Shown here in pieces: positions 8,453 through 17,710 of a DNA stretch of 64,000 nt. A program made the translations under genes and the position numbers. Origin of the DNA: CAYSRJ01 sp964521865 (GTDB lineage Bacteria; Spirochaetota; B62-G9; DRHN01); assembly GCA_964521865.1 (NCBI GenBank), contig CAZFTJ010000018.1, forward strand, positions 30,591 to 94,590, written 5' to 3'. The stretch's first letter is position 1. Every line of letters starts with the position of its first letter. A model generated the notes under the pieces. The model made no database searches, was not told the DNA's origin, and saw only the letters and a list, made by a program, of their open reading frames with translations.

Positions 8453-8892
8453 TGCTTAAAAAAGTACCGTTTTGAGATTGTACCGGAAGCGAGATATTCC
8501 TGAAGCTCAGTTTTTATATCCGGAAAGATTTTCACATCCTGCAAGTCGGTCTCATCAAAATACCCGAAACCGACAACCCGCCTGTCTCCACCTACAGCAG
8601 GCGATTCAATATCTTTAGCCCGTATTGTATAGGTCGGCTGAATGATGTGTATACCTTGTCTTGAAATCGTTTCGACAACGAATAGAAAAGTACAGGCCCC
8701 TATATGAAGCCGCACCTCTTCAATCAGCTCTCTTTTCAGGGCACACTGAATCGCCTCTCCGCTCTGTACGCCCCCTCCCGGAAGAAGCCAGTAACTCTTT
8801 CCATTTTTCCGATGCTCGACGAGCAGGACCCCTCCGTTATCGACAAGTATTCCCGCAGCCCTGATCCTCATATACATTATTTTCGTCCCCAA
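8440..8892 (-). CDS. Nudix hydrolase
   Basis: The 150-residue protein has a canonical Nudix box: GGGVQSGEAIQCALKREL followed by IEEV, which supplies the metal-binding glutamates. Such enzymes cleave nucleoside diphosphates linked to another moiety; the substrate is not evident. The start may be 8892 or the internal ATG at 8877 (MYMRIRAAG). Its stop overlaps a possible start of the secreted protein gene, so the two are likely co-transcribed. Confidence 0.9.
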   Translation of the reverse strand: MGTKIMYMRIRAAGILVDNGGVLLVEHRKNGKSYWLLPGGGVQSGEAIQCALKRELIEEVRLHIGACTFLFVVETISRQGIHIIQPTYTIRAKDIESPAVGGDRRVVGFGYFDETDLQDVKIFPDIKTELQEYLASGTISKRYFFKQWID

Positions 8893-9033
8893 ATAGGAAT
8901 TTACTGATTATTTTTTCAACAGGTATTATAATAACTGGAAAAATGTTTTTTAGTATACTACTCTCCGTTTCATCGTGAATCGCCGACCGGCGTTTCATGC
9001 GTATATCAGCATACAGGAGGACGACCTACATAA
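8893..9033 (+). promoter_or_regulatory. Upstream region of the VOC gene with a possible promoter
   Basis: A consensus TATAAT (8927-8932) is seen without a good -35. A near-palindrome CGCCGACCGGCG at 8981-8992 resembles the core of the intergenic repeat family (compare GCCGCCGACCGG near 52245). This gap separates divergent genes. Confidence 0.35.
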
Positions 9034-10071
9034 ATGGTTAATGGAATACAACACGTTGGTATTGGAGTAATGGATCGGGACATTTCATATAATTTTTACA
9101 ACAATGCGCTCGGATTTTCAGTTCCCATGAGCAAATCGACTGATACATGCAGCGGCATGCTTCCGGTTCTCGGCAAGGATGAAACACGAAATGTCGTCAT
9201 TGCGCTGAACCCCCACGGCGGCGGCCTTGTCGAACTATTTCAGTATGTATCACGAAAACCCATTCCGATTCCGGACAGTGTGGATTTCACCTATAACGGG
9301 TATCTGTTTTACGGTTTAAAGGTCAGAAATATTGATAAATCTCTTCTGAGGATTACACAATACGGGGGTGAGGTTGTTACTGAGTCCATGCCGTTTACAC
9401 CGATGAAGGATAAAAACTGGAAAACCGCGGTTTTCAGAGATCCTGACGGTATATACGGCATAGTTCTCGAATACCCGCAGAGCTCGGTCGGGTACGGCCG
9501 CGGTTCGGCACGAATAGGTGGAATCGAGTATGTGGCTGTGGGTGTCTCTGATATCAAGAAGTCTATTGATTTTTATTCTACCGTGCTCGGCTATAACGAC
9601 ATCATCTACACCTATAACGGCCCGGCGCCGGAATGGGAAAAACTGTACGGATCTCCAAAAATATTAAAACGGGCACTCATGCAGAGAAGCACAAAACCGC
9701 AGGGCCTGTTCAAGCATTTTCTAAGGGGTGGTATGATCGAGCTCATAGAAGTCCAGGATGGAAATAAAAAGCACAATTTTGACGGCAGACAATGGGGTGA
9801 TATTGGATTTATGGAGCTCTGTTTCGACGTTGACGACATTCAGGAAACACTGCAGCAGAAGGAAAGGATGGGTGTTCCCGTTGCAGTCCCGCCGCACAGC
9901 CAGGATATGGGGTTGAACACCCAGGCCACGTTTGCCTACATTCGGGACCCTGACGGGTCTCTGCTCGAATTTGCGGACATCAAACGTCTTCCGGTCCCCT
10001 ATTTCTTCATCAGGCTGCTTGTAAACCCACTCATTATTTCAATTGCAAAGAAACTGCGTCTTCTGAAATGA
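9034..10071 (+). CDS. Two-domain VOC (glyoxalase/extradiol dioxygenase-like) protein
   Basis: This 345-residue protein has two tandem VOC modules. Module one (about 4-150) starts GIQHVGIGVMDRDISYNFY and ends FRDPDGIYGIVLEYP. Module two (about 166-315) starts GIEYVAVGVSDIKKSIDFY and ends IRDPDGSLLEFADI. The metal-site pattern (H6 near the start, glutamate in LEF/VLE) is partly present. In module two the first histidine is replaced by Y, so only one site may bind metal. Catalytic role unknown. The AGGAGG at 9016-9021 lies 12-13 bases before the ATG, a long spacing. It stands alone on the plus strand, convergent with aspC. Confidence 0.85.
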   Translation: MVNGIQHVGIGVMDRDISYNFYNNALGFSVPMSKSTDTCSGMLPVLGKDETRNVVIALNPHGGGLVELFQYVSRKPIPIPDSVDFTYNGYLFYGLKVRNIDKSLLRITQYGGEVVTESMPFTPMKDKNWKTAVFRDPDGIYGIVLEYPQSSVGYGRGSARIGGIEYVAVGVSDIKKSIDFYSTVLGYNDIIYTYNGPAPEWEKLYGSPKILKRALMQRSTKPQGLFKHFLRGGMIELIEVQDGNKKHNFDGRQWGDIGFMELCFDVDDIQETLQQKERMGVPVAVPPHSQDMGLNTQATFAYIRDPDGSLLEFADIKRLPVPYFFIRLLVNPLIISIAKKLRLLK

Positions 10072-10095
10072 AAGGCCCGACCGGCGCCTCATTTC
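10065..10095 (+). terminator. Hairpin at the 3' end of the VOC gene
   Basis: GAAATGA (10065-10071, including the stop codon) pairs with TCATTTC (10089-10095), and an inner GGC/GCC adds three pairs. There is no long T run, so termination is uncertain. It sits between convergent genes and could work in both directions. Confidence 0.45.
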
Positions 10096-10123
10096 AAAAT
10101 TGAAAAGGGACCGTCATACGGAA

Positions 10124-11308
10124 TCAATCGGACAGGAACGCTTTGAGCCGTCGAACGCCCTCTTCTATGTTCTCCATGGATGTGGCGAAAGATATTCGTA
10201 TATAATCGTCCGCACCGAATGCTTTGCCGGGCACAACCGCTATATGTGCACTGTCAAGCAGTGCATCTGCCATGTCCACTGAGTCTTTAACCCTGATCTC
10301 TGCAAATGTCCGTCCGAACAATGCACTTACATTCGGAAACACATAAAAAGCTCCTCCCGGATTGGTGCAGGTGATGCCTTCCATACCGTTCAGCTCCCGA
10401 ACAATAAAATCCCGTCTTTTTGTGAATTCAGAAATCCTCTGTGTGATAAAGGACTGATCATGAGACAATCCCTCGACACTTGCCCACTGAGAAATTGAGG
10501 CGGGGTTTCCCGTTGTATGACCCTGCAGTTTGTTCACAGCGTCAATAATCTTTTGCGGACCGGCAGCATACCCGATTCGCCATCCGGTCATTGAAAATGC
10601 CTTCGACATACCGTTTATCACAACGGTTTTTTCCTTCATCTTTTCAGAAAATGTCGCAATGCTTACATGCTCATTCCCGTTGTATATTATCTTCTCGTAT
10701 ATTTCGTCCGAAACAGTAATCACATCGCTATCCTGCAGGATCTCTGCGAGGTTGTACAGCTCTTCACTGCTGTAAACACAGCCGGTTGGATTGCAGGGTG
10801 AATTCAGCAGCAGAATTTTCGCCCCGCCGGTCAGTGCTCTCTCAAGCTGAGCCGGAGTAATCTTGAAGCCGTTTTCCTCCGTCGCTTTGATGAAAACCGG
10901 CACCCCTCCGCATATACCGGCCATCTCTGAATAACTTACCCAGTATGGACTGGGGATGAGCACCTCATCCCCCTCCTCCACCAGAACAGCGAAAACATTG
11001 AATACGGAATGCTTTGCCCCCGAGCTGATTATGATTTCATCGGTTTTATAGTTCAGATTATTATCGGCCAGGAGTTTACGAGCAACCGCCTCCTTCAGCT
11101 CATTTATACCGCTTGCCGGTGTATAGTAGGTTTTATTGTCCTGTATCGCCTGTTTCCCCGCTTCTTTGATGAACTCCGGTGTGGGAAAGTCAGGTTCACC
11201 GGCAGCAAAGCTGATGACATCCGCACCGGCGGCTTTCATCTGTTTTGCCTTTGTGTTCATTGCAAGCGTGAGAGAGGGCGCTATGGAGCTTCTTCTTGCC
11301 AGACGCAT
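10124..11308 (-). CDS. aspC: Aspartate aminotransferase (class I, PLP-dependent)
   Basis: The 394-residue enzyme transfers the amino group between aspartate and 2-oxoglutarate. The family marks are GEPDFPTPEFI near the N-terminus, NSPCNPTGCVYS, VSDEIYEKIIY, and the PLP-lysine segment NGMSKAFSMTGWRIGY. The length is standard for the Ib subgroup. The start ATG at 11308 is preceded by AAAAGGATTATGCG. It has its own promoter (11346-11374) and is not part of an obvious operon. Activity as another class I aminotransferase cannot be excluded. Confidence 0.92.
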   Translation of the reverse strand: MRLARRSSIAPSLTLAMNTKAKQMKAAGADVISFAAGEPDFPTPEFIKEAGKQAIQDNKTYYTPASGINELKEAVARKLLADNNLNYKTDEIIISSGAKHSVFNVFAVLVEEGDEVLIPSPYWVSYSEMAGICGGVPVFIKATEENGFKITPAQLERALTGGAKILLLNSPCNPTGCVYSSEELYNLAEILQDSDVITVSDEIYEKIIYNGNEHVSIATFSEKMKEKTVVINGMSKAFSMTGWRIGYAAGPQKIIDAVNKLQGHTTGNPASISQWASVEGLSHDQSFITQRISEFTKRRDFIVRELNGMEGITCTNPGGAFYVFPNVSALFGRTFAEIRVKDSVDMADALLDSAHIAVVPGKAFGADDYIRISFATSMENIEEGVRRLKAFLSD

Positions 11309-11345
11309 CGCATAATCCTTTTCGATGAAATTTTATGGTGCACGT

Positions 11346-11374
11346 ATAATACTCCGCTGCCGACCGCCGGTCAA
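11346..11374 (-). promoter_or_regulatory. Promoter of aspC with a palindrome in the spacer
   Basis: On the minus strand, TTGACC (11369-11374) and TATTAT (11346-11351) are separated by 17 bases. The 11-base palindrome GACCGCCGGTC (11362-11372) overlaps the -35 and spacer and resembles the recurring CCGACCGGCG core, so a repressor site is possible. Confidence 0.65.
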
Positions 11375-11460
11375 TATCAATCATGAATACGTTCACATGC
11401 ACGGATGATACAAGCCTCTTCCATTTAACAAACGCTTTGTTTTTAATATTCATTATGGCT

Positions 11461-12702
11461 TTATCTTCGGAAAGCGGTCTTGATCCACAGAACTATCTCC
11501 TCTCCGGGCATGAGAATGGAATTGAATCCCATGCCGTTGACTGCAATGAGTGTCTCGATATCCGAACCGTACCTGCGTGCAATCTCCCAGAGCGTGTCCC
11601 CTGTCTGAATGGTGTATCGTATTTCCTGGGTATCCGTATCTTTTACGGGAACAGACGGCTCTGTATCTGCATCCTCAATTTTCTGTTTTTCTCCATGCAG
11701 GGGAATGAGAATCGTTCGTCCGGCGCGTATTTTTTTTGGATTGTGTATACTGTTTATCAGTTTCAGCATGGCAACAGTGGTGTTGTACCTTTGAGCAATT
11801 TCACCGAGCGTTTCACCGTATCGGATACGGTGTCGAGCGACACCGGTAAGCTCTTCAGCGGGAAGATTGAGATACACGGTCAACGCCTTGTTGAAAGATT
11901 CCTCGGGAATACGCATACGATAGGTCCTGCCGGGCGGAGTCATGAGACGTGTGAGCTCCGGATTCAAAAAACGGAGCTCTTCGAGACGTATGCCGGATCG
12001 TTTGCAGAACACCGCCAAATCAACCGGCTTTTCGAGTGTGAGTGTTTCAAATGCAGGGTAACCGCCGTCTCCATCGAAAGCAAAGCCGAATGCTTTCGGC
12101 TGTTCGGCGATATACGCCGCTGCAATAAAGCGGGGCACATACTCCCTCGTCTCTCGCTTTAAAAGACGCTTTTCACAGAGCTCCCAGTAGTCGCGAGAGT
12201 TCCCCCTCCTTACGGCATTTTTGACCGCTCCCTGACCCGCATTGTACGCCGCCAGTGCCAGCTCCCAGTCGTCGAAATACCGGTAGAGGTCCTGCAGATG
12301 ATGGAGTGCTTTGTCGGTCGACTTGAAGGGATCACGCCGCTCATCCACCCAGAAATCGACTCTGAGATTGTATAAACGAGCGGTTGAAGCCATGAACTGC
12401 CAGAGCCCGGACGCACCGGCACGCGAGAATGCCCGCGCCGAATAGGCACTTTCGATAAGAGGGAGATAGGCAAGCTCTTCGGGAAGATTTTTTTTTCGTA
12501 CCAAATCTTTTACAGCCGGAAGGTACACCGATGCGTTCCTCAGGCCGCGCTGTAAAAAGGCGCGTTCAACACCGGTGAAACGCCGGACGGCTGTCTCGAC
12601 CTCGCTTCTCTCAAGTATGGATTCCGTAATAACAGCTCCTGAGAGTACGAGCGGATAGAAGAAAACAACCAGAAAGAGACTAAAAGATCGCTTGAATTTC
12701 AC
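11461..12702 (-). CDS. mltD: Membrane-bound lytic murein transglycosylase with two LysM domains (MltD-like)
   Basis: This 413-residue envelope enzyme cleaves the MurNAc-GlcNAc bond of peptidoglycan. A signal sequence (1-22) is followed by the SLT domain, with catalytic E84 in LPLIESAYS, the GASGLWQFM motif and AYNAGQGAV. Two LysM modules follow (about 295-340 and 363-408; YGETLGEIAQRYNT and TGDTLWEIARRYGS) that should bind glycan. The start is GTG at 12702, sharing GTGA with the recJ stop, so translation is probably coupled. It lacks an evident lipobox cysteine. Confidence 0.93.
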   Translation of the reverse strand: MKFKRSFSLFLVVFFYPLVLSGAVITESILERSEVETAVRRFTGVERAFLQRGLRNASVYLPAVKDLVRKKNLPEELAYLPLIESAYSARAFSRAGASGLWQFMASTARLYNLRVDFWVDERRDPFKSTDKALHHLQDLYRYFDDWELALAAYNAGQGAVKNAVRRGNSRDYWELCEKRLLKRETREYVPRFIAAAYIAEQPKAFGFAFDGDGGYPAFETLTLEKPVDLAVFCKRSGIRLEELRFLNPELTRLMTPPGRTYRMRIPEESFNKALTVYLNLPAEELTGVARHRIRYGETLGEIAQRYNTTVAMLKLINSIHNPKKIRAGRTILIPLHGEKQKIEDADTEPSVPVKDTDTQEIRYTIQTGDTLWEIARRYGSDIETLIAVNGMGFNSILMPGEEIVLWIKTAFRR

Positions 12703-14792
12703 GTACTGTCCACCTTTCGGTCATCGGTGCAGACACCTCTGCGGGAAGCTTTTCCATCAACAGCACGGGTTTGGCCTGATATACGCAAATCTATAAGAAA
12801 AAGCTGGAGCGATTTTTCTCCTCTGAAATTATTCTCTTCGATGGTAAAGACTATATCTATAACGGGGCTGCTCTTCAGCACTCCGAATCCCTTGTCTGCA
12901 AGACCCCACCCGATAACGGGGATGAGGCCTTTTGAAGAGGGAATATGGAATTTAATATGATTTTTCGTTTTACCCATGGCCACAGGATTGACTACCGTCG
13001 TGCCGAGTACGGAGAATCGCGGGGTTTGATTCCCGGGACCGGTAGGTTCAAAAATACGCAGCTCATTAAAAAGCCCGAAGGATATGTCGTCCGGAGTAAT
13101 GGTTTCATCGATTTCAACCACAGCCCGCCATAGTCGGCGATCGAGATCCTCGAGCACGATTCTGTGTATCTTTTTTCTGAATGAGTCGATTTTATTTCTT
13201 TCGATGGTGAAGCCCACGGCAGATCGGTGCCCGCCGTATTTAATGAGAAGTTCATCACATCGAGACACGAGAGAGACCAGGTCGAAGTTACCCGGCCCCC
13301 TGCCCGATCCCACTCCGATTTCGCCGTCATTAACAATTATAATTGCAGGTTTCGAGAACTTTCGTGCAATCTTGTTGGCAATAATTCCGGTTACGCCGTG
13401 CTCCGCCCGATCGGTTGAAAGTATTATCACCGGATCTCTATAGTACTTCTTCTCAATCATCGGATTTATAATACTCAGGTTTCGTTCACCTTTTCTTTTT
13501 CTACTCTCATTGAACCTGATCAGCATACACGAGAGCTCATTCGCCTCATGCTCATCTGTCGTGGTAAATAGCCGGACTGCAATACTTGCATCCCCCATTC
13601 TCCCCGCAGAATTGATAACCGGGGAAATATTCCAGGAAATATGCTTTGCGGTGATTTGATCGCTCGGGATGTCGCAATATTTGACAAGAACTCTGAGGCC
13701 GAGATTTTCGGTTCTGCTCATCTGCTGCAGCCCCTCCTTGACGATAATTCTGTTCTCGTCGACAAGCGGCATTATATCGGATATGGTTGAAAGGGCAGAC
13801 AGGTCTATAAAGGACCGAACGAACTGGGTCGTTTTTCTCTGTTTACTGTTAAAAAGATGAAGAAATATGTTTGCGAATTCAAGCGCATCGGCATACGGCT
13901 TCTTGCTGATAATATTCATTCTGTTGATTTTCTTTTCTTTGAGCCAGCTCGTAAAGTATGAGGGAAACGATTTCTCGGCATCGCTCACGACCATGCAGGT
14001 ATCTTCTATCGGGTAATGGAGGCTCTCCTCCATGGAAACGGGCCCGGTTATGAGGCCGTTTTTTATCTTCATGCCACTGATCTTCTCTCCATCCGGAACA
14101 AGGACCGCAAAGGTTCTGTTGAAATTCTTCGTACATGAGAATATATACGCATGTATGAACTTGAGCACCACACCGCCGGCGGAGAGATCGCGGAACGGAT
14201 AGCTTTCATTATCCATTTTCGGATTGAGGATAATCGTGTCGTCCGGAATATCATCGGGCTGTGTGTGGTGATCGATTATGATGGTATCGATGCCGGCCGA
14301 GCGGGCGTACTCGATTTCTTCTTTACTCGAAACACCCGTATCTACAGTAACAATGAGCGATACCCCCCGGCTTTTCGCATATTCGATATCCTTTTTTTCA
14401 ATACCATAGCCGTACTCTCCCTCAGGAACCCTGTTGATGACATCCGCATCGAACATCCTGAGCATGTTATTAAGCATAGCGGTAGAAAGCACACCGTCGA
14501 CATCCCGGTCTCCGAAAATAAAGATTCTCCCGCCGCTGTTCACAGCCTTTTTAACCCGGGCAACTGCATCAGCCATTTTTTTGAATTCAAAGGGGTTATG
14601 CATATCCAGAATATCATCGTGCATGAAGTGCTGTAGATTATCCGCCGTTCTAATACCTCTGAGTAAAAATATTCGACGTGTCCTTCTGCTCAGACCGGCA
14701 TTTGCCGGAAAGGAGTCAAGCTCAGCCTCGTCGACCTCTTTAAACACCCACTCGGGGGCATTATTGATCATCTCCTCGATAAAATCAGACAT
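12699..14792 (-). CDS. recJ: Single-stranded-DNA-specific exonuclease RecJ (DHH family)
   Basis: The 697-residue protein has the DHH-family phosphoesterase motifs GDRDVDG (94-100) and IIIDHHTQPDD (about 150). A DHHA1 glycine motif GGHRSAVGF sits near 540, and an OB-like C-terminal domain follows. RecJ degrades 5' single-stranded ends in recombination and repair. It is longer than the E. coli enzyme (577), mainly through an insertion between about 215 and 330. The start ATG at 14792 has AAGGA six bases upstream. It lies 11 bases after the nucleoside phosphorylase gene and overlaps mltD by four bases. Confidence 0.92.
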   Translation of the reverse strand: MSDFIEEMINNAPEWVFKEVDEAELDSFPANAGLSRRTRRIFLLRGIRTADNLQHFMHDDILDMHNPFEFKKMADAVARVKKAVNSGGRIFIFGDRDVDGVLSTAMLNNMLRMFDADVINRVPEGEYGYGIEKKDIEYAKSRGVSLIVTVDTGVSSKEEIEYARSAGIDTIIIDHHTQPDDIPDDTIILNPKMDNESYPFRDLSAGGVVLKFIHAYIFSCTKNFNRTFAVLVPDGEKISGMKIKNGLITGPVSMEESLHYPIEDTCMVVSDAEKSFPSYFTSWLKEKKINRMNIISKKPYADALEFANIFLHLFNSKQRKTTQFVRSFIDLSALSTISDIMPLVDENRIIVKEGLQQMSRTENLGLRVLVKYCDIPSDQITAKHISWNISPVINSAGRMGDASIAVRLFTTTDEHEANELSCMLIRFNESRKRKGERNLSIINPMIEKKYYRDPVIILSTDRAEHGVTGIIANKIARKFSKPAIIIVNDGEIGVGSGRGPGNFDLVSLVSRCDELLIKYGGHRSAVGFTIERNKIDSFRKKIHRIVLEDLDRRLWRAVVEIDETITPDDISFGLFNELRIFEPTGPGNQTPRFSVLGTTVVNPVAMGKTKNHIKFHIPSSKGLIPVIGWGLADKGFGVLKSSPVIDIVFTIEENNFRGEKSLQLFLIDLRISGQTRAVDGKASRRGVCTDDRKVDST

Positions 14793-14803
14793 ACGATATC
14801 CTT

Positions 14804-16114
14804 CTACATGATGACTTCATACACCAGCTCAAACTCTTTCGGCTTTGTTCCTGTAATTGAATAGGCATCGAGCACGATCCGGGAAGCGTTTTCAACGGAC
14901 GCTTCAGTATTGAAGTACAGGGTTGCCAACACATCCCCCTGATCGACGGCATTTCCTATTTTTTTATGCACACGTATTCCGGCCGACGGATCGACCGTAT
15001 CTTCTTTTTTCATTCTCCCGGCCCCGAGCAGCACACCGGCGGTGCCTATGTTCTCGGCGTCGATGGCCGAAACATACCCTGTCCTAGGCGCAACGATATC
15101 CAGGCTGTATGCGGCCCGCTGAAAGCACCGTACATCCTGAACGGTTTCAACAGAACCGCCCTGAACACGAACCGAATCGACAAATCTTGCAAACGCCTCG
15201 CCGTTTTCAAGAACCTCCCTCACCTTCTTCGCACCGGCTTCCGCCGTATCGGCGGCTCCTCCGGCAAGAAGCATGTATCCTCCCAGCACACAGACCAGAT
15301 CGACCACATCTTTCGGTCCGTTCCCCTTCAGACAGTCGATCGATTCGATAACCTCCAGATTATTTCCCACCGCACTTCCGAGCGGCTGGTCCATATTTGA
15401 AATAACACAGATGAGCCTCCTGCCCATCCTTCCGGCAACGGATACGAGAGATCGTGCAAGTGCCCTGGCAGCTTCAAGGGTCTTCATGAACGCGCCGCTC
15501 CCGCACTTTACATCCATTACTACCGCATCCGCCCCCTCGGCGAGTTTCTTGCTGAGTATACTCGACGTAATAAACGGTATGCATTCAACAGTACCCGTCA
15601 CATCCCTCAGTGCATAGAGTTTTCTATCCGCAGGTGCAATCGTTTCGGTCTGACCGGACATCACAAAACCGACCTTTTTCAGAATAGAAAGGAATTCTCT
15701 TTCAGAAAGGTTGACCCTGAAGCCTGGAATCGATTCGAGCTTATCGAGGGTTCCTCCGGAGAAACCAAGCCCTCTGCCGCTCGTCATCGGAACCATAATA
15801 CCGCATGCGGCTGCGGCGGGAGCGAGTACGAGCGAAACCTTGTCACCGACCCCGCCTGTTGAATGCTTGTCAATCTTCGGTTTTTGTATGGAGCCGAGGT
15901 CGAGGGTTTTCCCCGAGTTGAGCATCGCTCGGGTCAAAAAGAAGGTCTCCTCCTCATTGAGGCCGTTCAGAAAACCGGCCATCAGCCAGGCTGATACCTG
16001 GTAATCGGGAATAGCTCCCTCAGTATAACCCCGGATGAGAAAATCTATTTCCTCCGATGTGTGATGTTTTTTATTCCGCTTCTTTACGATAATATCATAC
16101 GCACGAATATTCAT
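14804..16114 (-). CDS. pdp: Pyrimidine-nucleoside/thymidine phosphorylase
   Basis: The 436-residue enzyme cleaves pyrimidine nucleosides with phosphate to base and (deoxy)ribose-1-phosphate. The family signature lies at about 110-125 (SGRGLGFSGGTLDKLE), and the phosphate loop KHSTGGVGDKVS lies at about 80-92. The DVKCGSGAFM segment is intact. Whether it is Pdp or DeoA cannot be settled. It starts the unit pdp-recJ-mltD. No Shine-Dalgarno is evident before the ATG. Confidence 0.93.
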   Translation of the reverse strand: MNIRAYDIIVKKRNKKHHTSEEIDFLIRGYTEGAIPDYQVSAWLMAGFLNGLNEEETFFLTRAMLNSGKTLDLGSIQKPKIDKHSTGGVGDKVSLVLAPAAAACGIMVPMTSGRGLGFSGGTLDKLESIPGFRVNLSEREFLSILKKVGFVMSGQTETIAPADRKLYALRDVTGTVECIPFITSSILSKKLAEGADAVVMDVKCGSGAFMKTLEAARALARSLVSVAGRMGRRLICVISNMDQPLGSAVGNNLEVIESIDCLKGNGPKDVVDLVCVLGGYMLLAGGAADTAEAGAKKVREVLENGEAFARFVDSVRVQGGSVETVQDVRCFQRAAYSLDIVAPRTGYVSAIDAENIGTAGVLLGAGRMKKEDTVDPSAGIRVHKKIGNAVDQGDVLATLYFNTEASVENASRIVLDAYSITGTKPKEFELVYEVIM

Positions 16115-16246
16115 TTCGTATTAATGTATCCTATATCGGAAATTTATTCAAACATCAATTTATGGTTTTATTCATTAACATGATACGCACCGCACGTATC
16201 GATTGAATCGAGGTAAAAACCATCATGTATGTGAAAAAATGAGCGG

Positions 16247-16525
16247 CTAAGCGCTCATCTTTTCTTCACTGATGAAAACAATGAGTGTGATGATAAAGGA
16301 GACGAGGGTGAGCAGCAGAAGAGCGTGCCGTACAATATCGCGGAGCGCAGCGCGCATAACGAGCACTCCGTAGAATTCGAACAATCTCACTGCAAGGAAG
16401 CCGTAGAAGAAAAATGCCGTCATGCTCAGCACGGCAGCTGAAAATCGTCTGTACACTGCCCAGAGAAAAACAGCAAGAAATAAAAGCAGCATGCCGAGTA
16501 CGGTTTCTGCAAGGGAGGGTATCAT
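16247..16525 (-). CDS. Small membrane protein with three predicted helices
   Basis: This 92-residue, very hydrophobic protein has likely helices at about 5-24, 32-58 and 68-86. It has no recognisable motif. The gene follows the aminomutase-like gene by 32 bases on the same strand and is probably the last gene of the ECF transporter unit. The coding assignment rests on its hydrophobic composition and position. Confidence 0.5.
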   Translation of the reverse strand: MIPSLAETVLGMLLLFLAVFLWAVYRRFSAAVLSMTAFFFYGFLAVRLFEFYGVLVMRAALRDIVRHALLLLTLVSFIITLIVFISEEKMSA

Positions 16526-16557
16526 ATCTTTACCTCGTTTACAGGTTTCACATGCTT

Positions 16558-17700
16558 TTATCCGAAAAACGAGCGAACAAGGGCATTAATCGCTGTGCTA
16601 CTTTTTTTTAAAAGCTCTTCACTATGGGCAAATGAAATAAAAAGAGGGTCGGTTGAAACAAAGGGTAACAATATGCCATGTCTAAGCATCCGGGTACGAA
16701 GCGCCGGGAGCTGTTCTTGAAGGCCGTTTTTCGCAGAAATGTAGGCCAGCCCGTTCACCGTTTCAAAAAACACCGGATCGAGCATGGACGAAAACCGTCC
16801 ATACCTGGATTTGAGCTCGACAATACCTCCTGCCGATTCGAGCAGTCTGAAAAATCGAATTCCGGCCTTGATTTTATAAAGCGGAGGAAATAACCTGCTT
16901 GAGTGTTTCACGGTAATCTCTTCCAGCGCTTCAGGCAGATCGAGGACAGCATCCTTGCCCATGCGAACCGCGCCGAAATCAAGTCCTCCGCCAATCCATT
17001 CGCCGAAAATTCTGACATCGATGTTCCTGAAACCGTTCAGAGCGGATATATGAATAAACGTAGCAAACTCCGTTTCATCGGTTGCGACAATTTTTTTAAG
17101 CCTTTTCGCTTTTTTCAGAAGGTTAACGGCTGCATTTCCGTAGAGCTGTCTGCTGCACCGGAATATCAGGCAGTCGATAGTCTTAAGAAAATGCATATCG
17201 GCATCTTCCATTCGGACGAATGCAAGGTCTGAACGCCATAGCGGCGGCGGCCGGTTTCCCGTATCGTCGAATATATATGCCCCTTTTTTTCCAGCTAGGC
17301 GGAGAATTTCCAAAAAAGTCCCGACTGCATCGGGAGAAGAATTAAAAAAAAGCCAGTTGCCTGATGAATCCCGAGGATTTTCATGCGGCGAAAGGCACGC
17401 TTGGGCACGATGTGCGAGCATGCCATGCGAAACGGTTGGGTACCCGGCAGCGTATCCTCTGGTAAGCCAGCTTTTCATAATCGATGTAATGCCCGGATGT
17501 GCATGTCCAAAAATGAGGGAACCGCGGGAAAGAAAGAAATCAACATACCTGTTTTTATCATAATCGTACAGATACGGGCCCTTACCCCTCTTCACCACCG
17601 GCATTAGTACAACCTTGCCCGGTTGTACGGATGAAAGGAGCGGGCTCGAGCTTTTTTGTATGATCCTTCTCCCTATCTCGAATCCGTTCGACATATGCAT
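16558..17700 (-). CDS. Glutamate-1-semialdehyde aminomutase homologue lacking the PLP lysine (pseudoenzyme)
   Basis: The 380-residue protein aligns along its length with class III aminotransferases of the GSA aminomutase type. The N-terminal GPYLYDYDKNRYVDFF and IFGHAHPG are conserved, and the C-terminal FISFAHSEELL matches the family. The catalytic elements are not kept: the PLP lysine motif LGKIIGGG is FGEWIGGG (K to E), the aspartate loop DEVMTGFR is DETEFATF, and NSGTEA is NSSPDA. It cannot form the usual Schiff base at that position. It lies 10 bases after the ECF S-component gene, so a binding or regulatory role with that transporter is an inference. The internal ATG at 17694 is an alternative start. 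Confidence 0.8.
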   Translation of the reverse strand: MHMSNGFEIGRRIIQKSSSPLLSSVQPGKVVLMPVVKRGKGPYLYDYDKNRYVDFFLSRGSLIFGHAHPGITSIMKSWLTRGYAAGYPTVSHGMLAHRAQACLSPHENPRDSSGNWLFFNSSPDAVGTFLEILRLAGKKGAYIFDDTGNRPPPLWRSDLAFVRMEDADMHFLKTIDCLIFRCSRQLYGNAAVNLLKKAKRLKKIVATDETEFATFIHISALNGFRNIDVRIFGEWIGGGLDFGAVRMGKDAVLDLPEALEEITVKHSSRLFPPLYKIKAGIRFFRLLESAGGIVELKSRYGRFSSMLDPVFFETVNGLAYISAKNGLQEQLPALRTRMLRHGILLPFVSTDPLFISFAHSEELLKKSSTAINALVRSFFG

Positions 17701-17710
17701 TCCCGGATAC

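Noticed and set aside
11383..12162. Long plus-strand ORF (259 aa) opposite mltD
   Set aside because: It is a shadow of the lytic transglycosylase gene, whose motifs and start are certain; the product has no recognisable composition or site.
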